This document shows, piece by piece, positions 5,929 through 14,899 of a stretch of DNA of 31,961 nt. Every line of letters starts with the position of its first letter. The stretch's first letter is position 1. Location of the stretch: positions 1-31,961 of the forward strand of contig PBGH01000020.1 in NCBI GenBank assembly GCA_002720055.1. Reading direction: 5' to 3'. Source of the stretch: Methanobacteriota archaeon (GTDB taxonomy: Archaea; Thermoplasmatota; Poseidoniia; Poseidoniales; Thalassarchaeaceae). The position numbers and the translations under genes were made by a program. The notes under the pieces were generated by a model. It was not told where the DNA came from. It searched no databases and saw nothing but the letters and a program-made list of their open reading frames with translations.

Positions 5929-8622
5929 GTGACCTTGGTATGTCAGGAGGGTGAATTAGTGCGCTGGGAAGAGGATGTCTGTATAGTATCAGGAGACAAC
6001 CGTGCTTGGCAGGATGGTGACAATTCTAGGACTGCTATCGAACTATGGTGCAGATCTAAGGTTGGGCACTCTATCTTGGTTATAGTCAACGGCATGAGGC
6101 CTTATGTGGAGATATCAGACCCCTCCACAGACGAGAGAAGTATCGAGACAAAACTATCTCTCGATGTGGTATCTGACACAAAGGACGTTTATGGCGATCC
6201 AGAGTCTACTGGTATGAAACTCTCCACTAGGGACGGAATAGTCAGGCCCCACTACAGGGTTTACTTGAATGATACAACCAAAGTAAGAGGCGTAAGGAAG
6301 TCTCTTTCCGACTCCGGATGGATTGTTACCAGTGCAGATATACTATTTGTTCAGCGACTTCTATTAGATCTTGATCTTGGTCCACATATTCAGATCAATG
6401 GCGAGATCCTTTGGGCTGGAGAGAGAGCCCCAGAAGATGCGAAAACAATAGAAAGCACAGATCCTGTGATAGCCGAGAAGAAAATACACGAGATCGGTGG
6501 CTCTGGGATATATCCTCTCGATATGATAGTCTCTTGTGACCTTAATGGTCTCAAGAGAGCAGAGCCATTTCCTACACCCTTTGTGACGATGTCATTCGAT
6601 CTTGAGACAAGCATTGCAAACAACTCAATCCTTTGCGCTGCAGCAGTGATTGATAGGGATGGAGTGAGGACCGAGTATCCGATTACTGGAACGGAAACTG
6701 AGATACTTGAGAAACTCACAGAAGTGGTTCGCTCTGAAGATCCCGATTTTGTTACTGGTTACAATATAGACAATTTCGACTTACCTAGGTTGGAGGAGAG
6801 GTCAGAATTAATCGATACCGATTCTGAGATTTCTCGAGCTTCTTTTCTTGGATGGGGGAGGGTGCCGATAAACGAAAAGGAGACAAAGAGAGGATGGAGA
6901 AAGCCGGGTAGGATTTTTCCGAATAGGGAACAAAATCGAGTCTGGACAATCAAGGGCAGGATCCCACTAGATGCTTGGTGGCAGGCTAGGCAGACTCTCA
7001 GACCTCAGAGAGAGTCTCTGAGATACGTTTCGCGTCTACTATGGCCGGATGATGAGGAGATGCAGAAGATGGATATCGACGCGAGCAAGATGGATCAGGA
7101 ATGGGCAGAAAGGCCTGAAGAAGTACTGGAATACTGTGTTCGTGATACAGTTCTTCCCTTGGACATACTGGAAAAGATGAAATCTATTTCCAGGAAAGAA
7201 GCTCTTGCCTCCGTCTCCCTAACAAGTGTGGACATTGCCGCTACAAGTACAACAAGTCGTTGGATTGACTCTCTTGTGATTAGACTAGCCGACAGAAGTA
7301 TGGTCGCTGTCCCTAATACAAATCAGGGTCCAAGAAAGAGGGATAAGATAGCTGGCGGATACGTGCACGAGGTAGATCCAGGAGTCAAACCTTGGGTTGT
7401 AGTATTAGATTTCAAGTCAATGTACCCCTCAATAATGATATCCAACAACATTTGCTCAACTACTCTCGTAAGAGATGGTAGTGAAGATGCCTCTCACAGC
7501 GTATCTCCAGTAACGAATACAAGGTATATTTCAAAGAAGGAAAGACTAGGTTTAGTTCCACAGCTCCTCCAGGGACTTATGGATAGTCGTGATAGACACA
7601 AGTCTGCACTCGCCAAGGCTATCGAGGAAGATGACGAATCGGAGGCCTTCTTACAAGATCAGCTACAATACGCCGTAAAGATTCTGATGAACTCATTCTA
7701 TGGAGTATTCGCATCTAACTTTTACCGATTCACTCATCCGAGTCTGGGAGCAAGCATCACCGAATGGGCTCGTCATAATATTAAGGCTATTATTTCCAAA
7801 GTAGAAAATGATGGTGATGACGTAGTCTATTCTGATACAGATTCAATCTTCGTAATCGCCCCGGTGGAGGGAGGACCAACAAACAAACCTCAGGGCACTG
7901 AAGAACTTGAGAGATGGGAGGCTGTTAAGATTGCCACAATTGAATTCGGAGAAGCTCTAGCAGAAAGATTCACCAGAGAGGGTGCTGAACTTGAGTTTGA
8001 GACCGCTCTTTCTTCATTTTTCAGCCATGGTGCTAAGAAAAGATACGTCGGAAGAGTAGTCTGGCCCAGAGAGGAGATGCTGATTAGAGGATATGAGGTG
8101 AGAAGAACGGACTCTTTCCAACTTCTTTCTGATACGATGACTCAGATGTTCGAGATGATTCTGGATGACAATACAATCGGTGCCGTTGATATGACGAAAT
8201 CGGTCATTGATCGAGTTAGAGCCGGTGTAGTTGACCCCTCTCAACTAGTAATAAGCAGGTCTTGTAAAGGCAAGTGGAATAGCAAGAAGGAAGAATGGGA
8301 CTTCAGTGTCTACAAGAATGAGGATGGACTTCCGTATGTCAGAGCTGCGAAGCAGAGAATAGCTGAGGGCCTACAGTTTACACCTGGCATGAAGGTAGGA
8401 TATATCGTCACGGAACCAGAAGAGGGGGAAAAGAAACTTGGAGTTAGAGCATGGTTGGTCGACGAAATCGGAGGAGAGCCCCCCGAGTATGATAGAAATT
8501 ACTACGCAGGTAGGCTTGCAAAGTCTCTGGGAAGGGTAACTGAAGCATTCGGATGGGATGAAAAGAATCTACTGAAAGGAAATAGACAGGGTGGACTCAA
8601 AGACTGGGGTTTCGATTTCTAG
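5929..8622 (+). CDS. polB: Family-B DNA polymerase
   Basis: 897 residues. The 3'-5' exonuclease motifs are intact: FDLET (D224, E226), YNIDNFD (279-284) and Y402-x3-D406. Polymerase motif A is DFKSMYPSI (D494), motif B KILMNSFYG (584-592), motif C YSDTDS (D636, D638), followed by the KKRY motif. It is longer than the roughly 775-residue Thermococcus enzymes, with insertions in the N-terminal and exonuclease parts. The role is replicative or repair synthesis with proofreading. The start is uncertain: the in-frame TAA at 5917 leaves GTG 5929, TTG 5935 or GTG 5956, and none has a strong Shine-Dalgarno site. No intein is present. The next gene, a lipoprotein, begins 52 bp later. Confidence 0.96.
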   Translation: MTLVCQEGELVRWEEDVCIVSGDNRAWQDGDNSRTAIELWCRSKVGHSILVIVNGMRPYVEISDPSTDERSIETKLSLDVVSDTKDVYGDPESTGMKLSTRDGIVRPHYRVYLNDTTKVRGVRKSLSDSGWIVTSADILFVQRLLLDLDLGPHIQINGEILWAGERAPEDAKTIESTDPVIAEKKIHEIGGSGIYPLDMIVSCDLNGLKRAEPFPTPFVTMSFDLETSIANNSILCAAAVIDRDGVRTEYPITGTETEILEKLTEVVRSEDPDFVTGYNIDNFDLPRLEERSELIDTDSEISRASFLGWGRVPINEKETKRGWRKPGRIFPNREQNRVWTIKGRIPLDAWWQARQTLRPQRESLRYVSRLLWPDDEEMQKMDIDASKMDQEWAERPEEVLEYCVRDTVLPLDILEKMKSISRKEALASVSLTSVDIAATSTTSRWIDSLVIRLADRSMVAVPNTNQGPRKRDKIAGGYVHEVDPGVKPWVVVLDFKSMYPSIMISNNICSTTLVRDGSEDASHSVSPVTNTRYISKKERLGLVPQLLQGLMDSRDRHKSALAKAIEEDDESEAFLQDQLQYAVKILMNSFYGVFASNFYRFTHPSLGASITEWARHNIKAIISKVENDGDDVVYSDTDSIFVIAPVEGGPTNKPQGTEELERWEAVKIATIEFGEALAERFTREGAELEFETALSSFFSHGAKKRYVGRVVWPREEMLIRGYEVRRTDSFQLLSDTMTQMFEMILDDNTIGAVDMTKSVIDRVRAGVVDPSQLVISRSCKGKWNSKKEEWDFSVYKNEDGLPYVRAAKQRIAEGLQFTPGMKVGYIVTEPEEGEKKLGVRAWLVDEIGGEPPEYDRNYYAGRLAKSLGRVTEAFGWDEKNLLKGNRQGGLKDWGFDF

Positions 8623-8674
8623 CACGTTCAAAGAGCCGTAGGATTGATTTCTTCTCGCTTCTGCCCCTTGCAAT

Positions 8675-9871
8675 ATGGGCAGGCCCCGAGACACGGCTTT
8701 CATGATGGCGATGGTGTTTCTATTGCCGATGTTTGCAGGATGCACTGACCTACTTGGTAGCAACGGACCCCCCTCTGCAACAATGTCGATAACCCCTAGT
8801 GGTACAGTCAAAGCTGGAGAAGAAGTTGCATTCAGCGCAGCCGGATCATCGGATCCAGATGGAGATACGCTGACCTTCGAATGGGATTTTGGAGATGGAA
8901 ACACGGGTACTGGACTTACAACGAAGCACACTTACGCCCAGCCAGGCGATTACACCGCGGAGCTTGCTGTTGGCGACGGGACTCACGAGGTAACAACTAG
9001 CAAGTCAATAACAGTGGTCGATTCGTCTGCAAGAGAGCCTGAGGCGAAGATAACCTCAAGCAAAGACGATGACTGCGATGGAGAGGAGTCAACGGCAAGC
9101 GGAGATATCGTAATCGTTTGGGTCTGTGACGAGGATAATGATGTAAACGATAGGCAGGTGGAAGTTTCAACCACTGTGAATCTAGATGCGTCGGAGTCTT
9201 GGGCTGGATGCGATCCAGACGATTCTAACTGTTATGCAGAGGAATACCTTGTAGAGTGGCGTTGGGATCTCGATACATATGCAGACTCAGATGGGGATGG
9301 AATTACTGACAACGATGTAGATGCAAATGGGGAGACGTTCTCATGGGAGGAGAGGACAACAGGAGCATGGGAGGTCAAGCTCACAGTAGTAGACAATAAC
9401 GGATTCGAGGACAGTACAACTGCGATGGTATATGTCAATTACAGAGGGGTCTGGAAGGAATTCGTAATTGACAGGGCTACTCCTAACAATCCGATAATCA
9501 TGACATGGGACTACCCGGTAACCTATGACCAGGAATCAAAGGATAGAATCAGATACATGAGGGCCAAGCTTTCGTATCCTAAGGAAGATGACGACCAGCC
9601 TCTGGGAGGAGTTGGGGGGACCACTACTAACAACAGGCTAGATCTGTATATCTTCAACAGCACTGAAGATGAGGTTGCAAATACGACCGGAATAGAGAAC
9701 GACAATAGAGACGCTGGCGACTGTGGAGGGGAGGAGTATTGTGTTTGGATGGTAATCGGAGGATCTACTGTAAGGGGTAAACTTCCCGGAGATTGGACGC
9801 TAGATTTAGAGAATGCTGAGACTCACAATACCGAAGTAAATCAGTTGGTAATAGAACTTCAATACAGGTAA
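8675..9871 (+). CDS. PKD-domain surface lipoprotein
   Basis: 398 residues. A hydrophobic signal ends in the lipobox F20-A-G-C23, so the mature protein is lipid-anchored outside the membrane. Residues about 33-115 form a PKD domain with the hallmark SSDPDGDTLTFEWDFGDG and a HTYAQPGDYTAELAV strand pair. A second, diverged PKD-like region (about 160-255) contains an Asp-rich DSDGDGITDNDVD loop like calcium-binding type-3 repeats. The last 140 residues, with WDYPVTYDQESKDRIRYMRAKL, are not recognised. The composition is strongly acidic. Role is unknown; PKD lipoproteins usually mediate surface binding or support secreted enzymes. It lies between polB and EF-1alpha and is not obviously linked to either. 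Confidence 0.88.
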   Translation: MGRPRDTAFMMAMVFLLPMFAGCTDLLGSNGPPSATMSITPSGTVKAGEEVAFSAAGSSDPDGDTLTFEWDFGDGNTGTGLTTKHTYAQPGDYTAELAVGDGTHEVTTSKSITVVDSSAREPEAKITSSKDDDCDGEESTASGDIVIVWVCDEDNDVNDRQVEVSTTVNLDASESWAGCDPDDSNCYAEEYLVEWRWDLDTYADSDGDGITDNDVDANGETFSWEERTTGAWEVKLTVVDNNGFEDSTTAMVYVNYRGVWKEFVIDRATPNNPIIMTWDYPVTYDQESKDRIRYMRAKLSYPKEDDDQPLGGVGGTTTNNRLDLYIFNSTEDEVANTTGIENDNRDAGDCGGEEYCVWMVIGGSTVRGKLPGDWTLDLENAETHNTEVNQLVIELQYR

Positions 9872-9943
9872 GTTTAGCAAAAGACCTCGAATTCCTCATT
9901 TTGCATAATCTAGCACTAGTGTAGCGAAAACACTGGGGAACGA

Positions 9944-9985
9944 TTCATATACGCCTCTCCGGTCGGCGGGCCTACCTTAGAGGTG
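9944..9985 (+). promoter_or_regulatory. EF-1alpha promoter and Shine-Dalgarno site
   Basis: A TATA-like TTCATATA lies at 9944-9951, about 45 nt before the start codon. GAGGTG at 9980-9985 is complementary to the 3' end of archaeal 16S rRNA and ends 6 nt before ATG 9992. The spacing implies a short leader with a true ribosome-binding site, unlike the leaderless layout of several neighbours. Confidence 0.6.
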
Positions 9986-9991
9986 TAAACA

Positions 9992-11275
9992 ATGAGTTCA
10001 CAATGGGAAGACAAGAGCAAGCCGCATCTGAATATCGTTTTCGTAGGACACGTCGACCATGGAAAGTCGACAACCGTCGGAAGACTTCTTCTGGACAGCG
10101 GCCATATAGAACAGCACGTAATAGATAAGTTCGAGCAGGAAGCATCTGAGAGAGGAAAGTCCGGTTTCGGATTCGCCTACGTGATGGATGGATTGAAGGA
10201 AGAAAGAGAAAGAGGAATTACCATAGACGTAGCTCACAAAGAGTTCTTCACACCAAAATACTACTTTACAGTAATCGATGCTCCGGGGCACCGTGACTTC
10301 GTCAAGAACATGATTACCGGAACTAGCCAAGCAGATGCAGCCGTGCTGAACGTTGCTGCTAATGACGGGGTTAACGCACAGACTAAGGAACATGCCTTCC
10401 TTGCAAAGGTTCTCGGAGTAAAGGAGCTAATAGTCAACATCAACAAGATGGACATAAGCGGAGTTGACTGGTCCCAGGACAAGTACAACAGCGCAGTTGA
10501 GGAGGTTTCCAATCTACTGGGAATGGCTGGATTTAACCCAGCCGATATCCCATTCATCCCATGCAGTGCTCTAGCCGGAGACAACATCTTCAACAAGAGC
10601 GACAACACTCCATGGTACAGTGGACCAACTCTATTCGAGGCAATCGATGGTGTTGAGATGCCACCTAAGCCGACGGACAGGCCTCTTAGACTTCCCATCC
10701 AAGATGTATACAAGATCAGCGGGATAGGTACAGTCCCTGTAGGTAAGGTTGAGACTGGAATCCTACACTCAGGGAAGACTGTAGTGTTTAATCCCAGTCA
10801 GAAGTCCGCTGAAGTCAAGAGCATAGAGATGCATCATACTATCCACGAGAAGGCTGAACCAGGAGATAACGTCGGATTCAACGTTCGTGGTCTTGCTGCT
10901 ACGGACATCCGCCGAGGAGACGTAGCTGGATACTCTGACAGCGAGCCAGCTTTTGTCAGACACGACGAGACATTCGTAGGACAGATCCAGTTGATGGATA
11001 TCCCAAAAGCAATCGGAGCGGGATATACTCCAGTATTCCACGCACACACTTCACAGGTCGCAGTTAGGTTCGTCGAACTGTTAGAGAACTCCAAGACCAA
11101 GGAGGCAAATCCAGCTTTCTTGAAGACAGGAGATGCTGCTCTAGTTAGATTCGCACCCACAAAGCCAATGGCAATCGAGCAGATGGATGCATTCCCAGAA
11201 TTATCTCGTTTCGCTATCCGCGATATGGGTAAGACAGTAGCTGCCGGCGTCTGCATGAAGATTGAGAAGAAGTAG
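9992..11275 (+). CDS. tuf: Translation elongation factor 1-alpha (EF-Tu orthologue)
   Basis: 427 residues, full length. G1 is GHVDHGKST (19-27), switch I contains [10 protein letters not shown]3 is DAPGH (96-100) and G4 NKMD (151-154). Domains II and III follow, with the [11 protein letters not shown] and KPMAIE segments typical of aEF-1alpha. It carries aminoacyl-tRNA to the ribosomal A site in its GTP form. Strong promoter and ribosome-binding signals precede it. rps10 begins 16 bp after its stop, which preserves the archaeal tuf-rps10 pair. The genes for EF-2, S7 and S12, which often lie upstream, are not present here. Confidence 0.98.
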   Translation: MSSQWEDKSKPHLNIVFVGHVDHGKSTTVGRLLLDSGHIEQHVIDKFEQEASERGKSGFGFAYVMDGLKEERERGITIDVAHKEFFTPKYYFTVIDAPGHRDFVKNMITGTSQADAAVLNVAANDGVNAQTKEHAFLAKVLGVKELIVNINKMDISGVDWSQDKYNSAVEEVSNLLGMAGFNPADIPFIPCSALAGDNIFNKSDNTPWYSGPTLFEAIDGVEMPPKPTDRPLRLPIQDVYKISGIGTVPVGKVETGILHSGKTVVFNPSQKSAEVKSIEMHHTIHEKAEPGDNVGFNVRGLAATDIRRGDVAGYSDSEPAFVRHDETFVGQIQLMDIPKAIGAGYTPVFHAHTSQVAVRFVELLENSKTKEANPAFLKTGDAALVRFAPTKPMAIEQMDAFPELSRFAIRDMGKTVAAGVCMKIEKK

Positions 11276-11291
11276 ACGACTGGTGAAACTA

Positions 11292-11621
11292 ATGCCAGTC
11301 GTCACTACAATCAAGTTGACTGGCGAAAATCATCAAGATGTTGACTTGGTCTGTCAGCAGATTAAGGCTATTTCGGATGAGACTGGAGTCGATCTAAGAG
11401 GTCCTATTCCGCTACCTACTAGGAGGCTGGTGGTTCCTTGCAGGAAAAGTCCGGATGGGGAGGGTTCAGAAACATGGGACCACTGGGAGATGAGAATCCA
11501 CAAGAGGCTACTAGAACTGGTCACAAATTCCGCGAAGGATGAGAAGTCGCTGAGAAAGGTTCTGAGAATACCAATTCCAGATTCTGTAACCATAGAACTA
11601 TCTCTAAGGAATCTAAATTGA
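11292..11621 (+). CDS. rps10: 30S ribosomal protein S10
   Basis: 109 residues starting MPVVTTIKLTGEN. Family features are the GPIPLPTRRLVVPCRKSPDGEGSETW block (archaeal S10 loop), the WEMRIHKRLLEL helix and a terminal VTIELSLRN strand. The frame is open upstream to 11262, but that reading overlaps the EF-1alpha stop. ATG 11292 has GGTGA at 11282-11286 and matches the known N-terminus. S10 sits in the 30S head. It is cotranscribed with EF-1alpha, and only 2 bp separate its stop from that of the convergent peptidase gene. Confidence 0.96.
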   Translation: MPVVTTIKLTGENHQDVDLVCQQIKAISDETGVDLRGPIPLPTRRLVVPCRKSPDGEGSETWDHWEMRIHKRLLELVTNSAKDEKSLRKVLRIPIPDSVTIELSLRNLN

Positions 11622-11623
11622 CT

Positions 11624-12970
11624 TTAGTTCAACGCCTCTGCTCTGGCAAGTGATCCCATTGGATCCCAAGCAGGAAGCACTACAGGATCTTGTTTCAGGC
11701 CCTGTTTCATTTTGTCACTCAAGAACTTCTTTGATGCAGCAATTTCAAACATATACTCATCAAACCAATTATCGTTCATGGTATAGAATCCTTTTACTCC
11801 ACTCTCATCGGAGCCCCATGAATTCTCAACCCTCCATCTCCTTGGTTCGCCTTCAACCACATCGACTCCAGTAAATAGCATTGCATGTGTCATCATTGTT
11901 TGTCCAAAGCGTAAACGATTAGCCTTATCCATTCCGAATCTAATTCCGTACAAACCTTCAAACTCGTACAAATTAGCGTCCCATAGGCCCTTTTTTCTCT
12001 CCATCTGCTTACCCACATCACAACCCATCCACACTGGTGTACCATCCTCTAGAACCCGTTGAGTTACTTCCTTCATCTCCTCAGATGGCACGTTCAGATA
12101 TACTACTGGAGGCCCTCCTACAACATTCTGGAGGTAATCCACTGTATATGTCTGATAATATTCGTTTCTGGGGTCATTGACTATGCAAACGTAGTTTTCC
12201 CAATCGATCTCAACATACTCTTCGGCGAACTCTAATGGAGTCATCTCACCCTTTCTATGGAATTTCTTATCCTTGTCGTGCCATTGCCAGTCAAACCTCT
12301 CTGGCGGGGTTCCCAAATGGATGCAGAGTACTCTCCAAATTTCTTCCATTCTAGACTCTTTATGAGAGCGAGCTACATCAATCGATCCATTGTTCTCTGT
12401 AATCTCTCTAATTTCACTGGCTGTTGTTCTGAGTATATCTTTCAGAATCGTGTTCATTGCTCTGGTATTACTACTGCTATGAGACTCAGGATAAGCAGAC
12501 ATTGGGACTAATCCATGCTTTCTGATTAGGTTTGTCGCCATGTTCCATTGTCCTCCATCTCCGATAGGATCGCTAAGAAGAAAGTGAATTGTCCTATCAT
12601 CGATAGGAAGATTAGAGGTTTCCAGAATTGCTTCCAAGAAGTGGTTTGACCTCTCTAGTTTGTCCCAAAAATGAATATGTGATTGGCTAAATTCAAAATT
12701 CTTGACATTCATCTTCTTCATTGCACCAACTCTGAAGAGATTCAATGTTGCGAATAGCCAACATCTGCCACTTCTTCTTTGGTTTGTAGCACTCCATTCA
12801 TCTAATTTTGTACTGAATGAAAAGTCAGTATTCTGAACAACTTCCCTATTAAGAGCTATAGATGTTAGAGCAGTATTGCTTATCGCATTCTGAGCAACTT
12901 TAGCAGAAGGATCAGAATCGAAAGCGTCTCTAAATCTCTTAATCTCCTCACCGGTCACTCCTTCATTCAA
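11624..12970 (-). CDS. C1B cysteine aminopeptidase, bleomycin hydrolase/PepC family
   Basis: 448 residues, the normal length of the PepC/bleomycin hydrolase family. The oxyanion glutamine Q64 and catalytic C70 lie in TNQRRSGRCWLFA. The catalytic His is H362 in MMTHAMLFTGVD and the Asn is N383 in WRVENSWG. The family's insert domain lies between them, and KGFYTMNDNWFDEYMFEIA closes the core. Family members are cytosolic hexameric barrels that trim peptides from the N-terminus. There is no signal peptide. TTG 12970 with a GGTGGT-like site just upstream is the outer start; GTG 12958 is an alternative. The gene is apparently more AT-rich than the adjacent EF-1alpha gene, which with the mainly bacterial and eukaryotic spread of the family suggests acquisition. 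Confidence 0.93.
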   Translation of the reverse strand: MNEGVTGEEIKRFRDAFDSDPSAKVAQNAISNTALTSIALNREVVQNTDFSFSTKLDEWSATNQRRSGRCWLFATLNLFRVGAMKKMNVKNFEFSQSHIHFWDKLERSNHFLEAILETSNLPIDDRTIHFLLSDPIGDGGQWNMATNLIRKHGLVPMSAYPESHSSSNTRAMNTILKDILRTTASEIREITENNGSIDVARSHKESRMEEIWRVLCIHLGTPPERFDWQWHDKDKKFHRKGEMTPLEFAEEYVEIDWENYVCIVNDPRNEYYQTYTVDYLQNVVGGPPVVYLNVPSEEMKEVTQRVLEDGTPVWMGCDVGKQMERKKGLWDANLYEFEGLYGIRFGMDKANRLRFGQTMMTHAMLFTGVDVVEGEPRRWRVENSWGSDESGVKGFYTMNDNWFDEYMFEIAASKKFLSDKMKQGLKQDPVVLPAWDPMGSLARAEALN

Positions 12971-13026
12971 AATACCACCACACCAGTTTGATATCGGAGG
13001 TCGGAGAGAGTTAGTAATTGTCCTAA

Positions 13027-13899
13027 TCAGATAGGGGCAGCTTCAGCTAGTCCTGCAGAAATCAGAATCTCCGCAATCAATGAAGGACACGATTCAATAT
13101 CTCCTTCGGTAAGCTTGACCTCGGAACCATCAGCCATTAGGATCGGATCTTCGACATCTTTGAGAACTTTAATCCGTAACAAATCACTGTTTTTGACAAT
13201 AATATCATTCCCGATACTCCGGGACTCGGCACTGGAGGCCGCATGTTCGGGAAAGTCGTCCAACTCTCTGATTCGATCTTCTTCGTCGAAATCTGGCTCC
13301 CTCCATTCTCCCTCGTTACTAGGAAGAAGAGTGCTCTTCTTCGTTTCTTCCAATTTATTTTCGGTGAAATCACTCAAGGTATCAGAAATTTCTGGAACTG
13401 AAGACTCTAGATCCGATTCGGAGAATCCTAACATCGAAGACCAGGAAGTCGTAATCTTGTACTTCTCTGATAATTCCATAATGCCATTATAGAATACTCT
13501 CTCTGAAGGATCAAACTTGCTCCAATCTAGAGTTTGGAAGCTGTTCATACTTCTTTCTGTATTCTTCGAATCTAGCAGACTTGACGAAACTGAATGACGA
13601 GTAAATGCGTTCAAACGCATTCTGGTCAAATCCCTGACACAGGTCCTTGCTACCCCAAGTCTTCTAGATAGTAGTTGAGCCTTAGCCGTCATCCCCTCGT
13701 CCCTTATCGTCTCAGAGAGTTCTGTTTCCATGTTTCTTAGTAGCTGACCAACTGCATCCCAAAAGCTCATGCCATCGGGCATTGCTACCTCAACAGGGCT
13801 ATCACTACTCTTCTGTCTTCTAGTAACTTCAATCAATGATTTGTGAACAGCTTCAAGCTCACCTTTTGACAGCCTTCGAGGACTCGAACCGGAAACCAT
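13027..13899 (-). CDS. GINS complex subunit, Gins51 (Sld5/Psf1-type)
   Basis: About 290 residues. The N-terminal helical A domain (about 1-145) contains LSKGELEAVHKSL, a RRLGVARTCVRDLTRMR helix and DPSERVFYNGIMELSEKYK, the typical end of a GINS A domain. A long acidic, low-complexity linker follows (about 150-225). A small C-terminal B domain reads LRIKVLKDVEDPILMADGSE and then KLTEGDIESCPSLIAEILISAGLAE. A before B is the Sld5/Psf1 order found in archaeal Gins51. GINS joins MCM and the Cdc45/GAN protein in the replicative helicase. The frame is open to 13971, but a TATA-like element overlaps that region, so ATG 13899 is preferred. The linker is longer than in most archaeal Gins51. Confidence 0.8.
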   Translation of the reverse strand: MVSGSSPRRLSKGELEAVHKSLIEVTRRQKSSDSPVEVAMPDGMSFWDAVGQLLRNMETELSETIRDEGMTAKAQLLSRRLGVARTCVRDLTRMRLNAFTRHSVSSSLLDSKNTERSMNSFQTLDWSKFDPSERVFYNGIMELSEKYKITTSWSSMLGFSESDLESSVPEISDTLSDFTENKLEETKKSTLLPSNEGEWREPDFDEEDRIRELDDFPEHAASSAESRSIGNDIIVKNSDLLRIKVLKDVEDPILMADGSEVKLTEGDIESCPSLIAEILISAGLAEAAPI

Positions 13900-13975
13900 C
13901 TTCACAACCAGTGGGACTTCCCACAGAGGAGATACATCAACAATTCCTAAGAAAAAACAAAAGTTAGCCATCCGA

Positions 13976-13986
13976 GAAAATAAAAT
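13976..13986 (+). promoter_or_regulatory. TATA-like box for tRNA-Leu
   Basis: AAAATAAAA at 13977-13985 lies 24-32 nt before the first base of tRNA-Leu (14009), the standard archaeal TATA distance. Read on the other strand, the same AT tract could also serve the divergent GINS gene starting at 13899. Confidence 0.55.
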
Positions 13987-14008
13987 CTACGATTACTCTC
14001 CGAGAGAT

Positions 14009-14093
14009 GCAGGTGTACCCGAGTGGTCAAAGGGGGAGGGCTCAAGATCCTCTGCATAGCGCTTCGCAGGTTCGAATCCTGCCGCCTGCACCA
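14009..14093 (+). tRNA. tRNA-Leu (anticodon CAA), CCA encoded
   Basis: The acceptor arms GCAGGTG and CGCCTGC pair with one G-T. The anticodon stem GAGGG/TCCTC closes the loop CTCAAGA, giving anticodon CAA. The variable arm is long, as in class II tRNAs, and the T arm GCAGG-TTCGAAT-CCTGC is perfect. Discriminator A is at 14090 and CCA is encoded at 14091-14093. No intron is seen in the anticodon loop, the place where archaeal tRNA-Leu genes often have one. Confidence 0.96.
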
Positions 14094-14105
14094 AAGTGCT
14101 GCAAA

Positions 14106-14819
14106 CTAATCCAGAAGAGCCATTAGTAGCTCTACTCCACCATCTAAGCCCATATGCTGGGTAATACAATCCGCTGAAGCAACAACTTCTGGGAACTCAT
14201 CATTTACTGCTACGGAGAAACCAACTAAATCGAACATTGGAATGTCATTAGGAGCATCTCCGCATGCAATCACTCTTGATGGATCAATCCCCCGTTGCTG
14301 TAATGCTAGCTTCAGACCATTTGCTTTGTTTATCCCCGGTTTGACTATGTGAACTGCGAAGCCTGTCGGAACAACCTCCAAATCAGACCACTCGCTATTT
14401 TCGATCAGGCTCTTCATGATCTCGAACTCTTCCGTTTCTTTCAGGCACCATTCGGTTTCTCTCCATCTGTTAGACTCTATTCCCTTCGGATCCAAACCTC
14501 GAATTTTTGTCGCCAACCACTCTGCAGCCTCTCTAGCTCTAGTACCATCAGAAAGCGAATGAATTTCATGACCCTCTATGCTATCCCAAACCATCCCTCC
14601 GTTTTCAGCAACTATGAACCCATTCGCCCCTATAGCTTGCATTATCGGGGTAACGTTTGGTAGAGTTCTACCTGATGCAAGAGAGACTGTCATGACCTCT
14701 CTATCTACTCTCCTGGCCAACTCAACTAATTCGTTGTGGAATCCATCTGAATCTAGTAGAGTTCCGTCCACATCAAATACAATCATATCCCAATTTTCCC
14801 TATCGGGAATCTCTACCAT
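14106..14819 (-). CDS. HAD hydrolase, phosphoglycolate-phosphatase/Cof-like (C2 cap)
   Basis: About 237 residues. Motif I is FDVDGTLLD (nucleophile D16, acid D18 from ATG 14819). Motif II is the Ser of LASGRT, motif III the Lys of KPGINKANG, and motif IV GDAPNDIPMFD. A C2-type cap lies between motifs II and III. VAENGGMVWD matches the archaeal phosphoglycolate phosphatase (TA0175-like) and Cof groups, which hydrolyse small phosphate esters. The substrate cannot be told from sequence. ATG 14819 places motif I near the N-terminus as usual; ATG 14867 adds 16 residues. It is divergent from the metal ATPase gene and lies just after tRNA-Leu on the opposite strand. Confidence 0.85.
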   Translation of the reverse strand: MVEIPDRENWDMIVFDVDGTLLDSDGFHNELVELARRVDREVMTVSLASGRTLPNVTPIMQAIGANGFIVAENGGMVWDSIEGHEIHSLSDGTRAREAAEWLATKIRGLDPKGIESNRWRETEWCLKETEEFEIMKSLIENSEWSDLEVVPTGFAVHIVKPGINKANGLKLALQQRGIDPSRVIACGDAPNDIPMFDLVGFSVAVNDEFPEVVASADCITQHMGLDGGVELLMALLD

Positions 14820-14899
14820 GGCATTCCGAAATATCGTCCGTACAAGATTCCATCGACAGAGAGACATACGTTCAAGCGACAGTAAATTTTCGGGTAATC

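Noticed and set aside
5929..8622. Intein or insertion in the DNA polymerase, common at motifs A-C in archaea
   Set aside because: Motifs A, B and C are uninterrupted with normal spacing, and no intein splice or endonuclease motifs are seen.
13900..13971. N-terminal extension of the GINS protein from ATG 13971
   Set aside because: The added residues do not fit a GINS A domain, and a TATA-like tract lies so close that transcription would probably start inside the extension.
5929..14008. Replication origin suggested by polB and GINS genes
   Set aside because: There is no cdc6/orc1 gene, no long AT-rich unwinding region and no repeated origin-box elements nearby.
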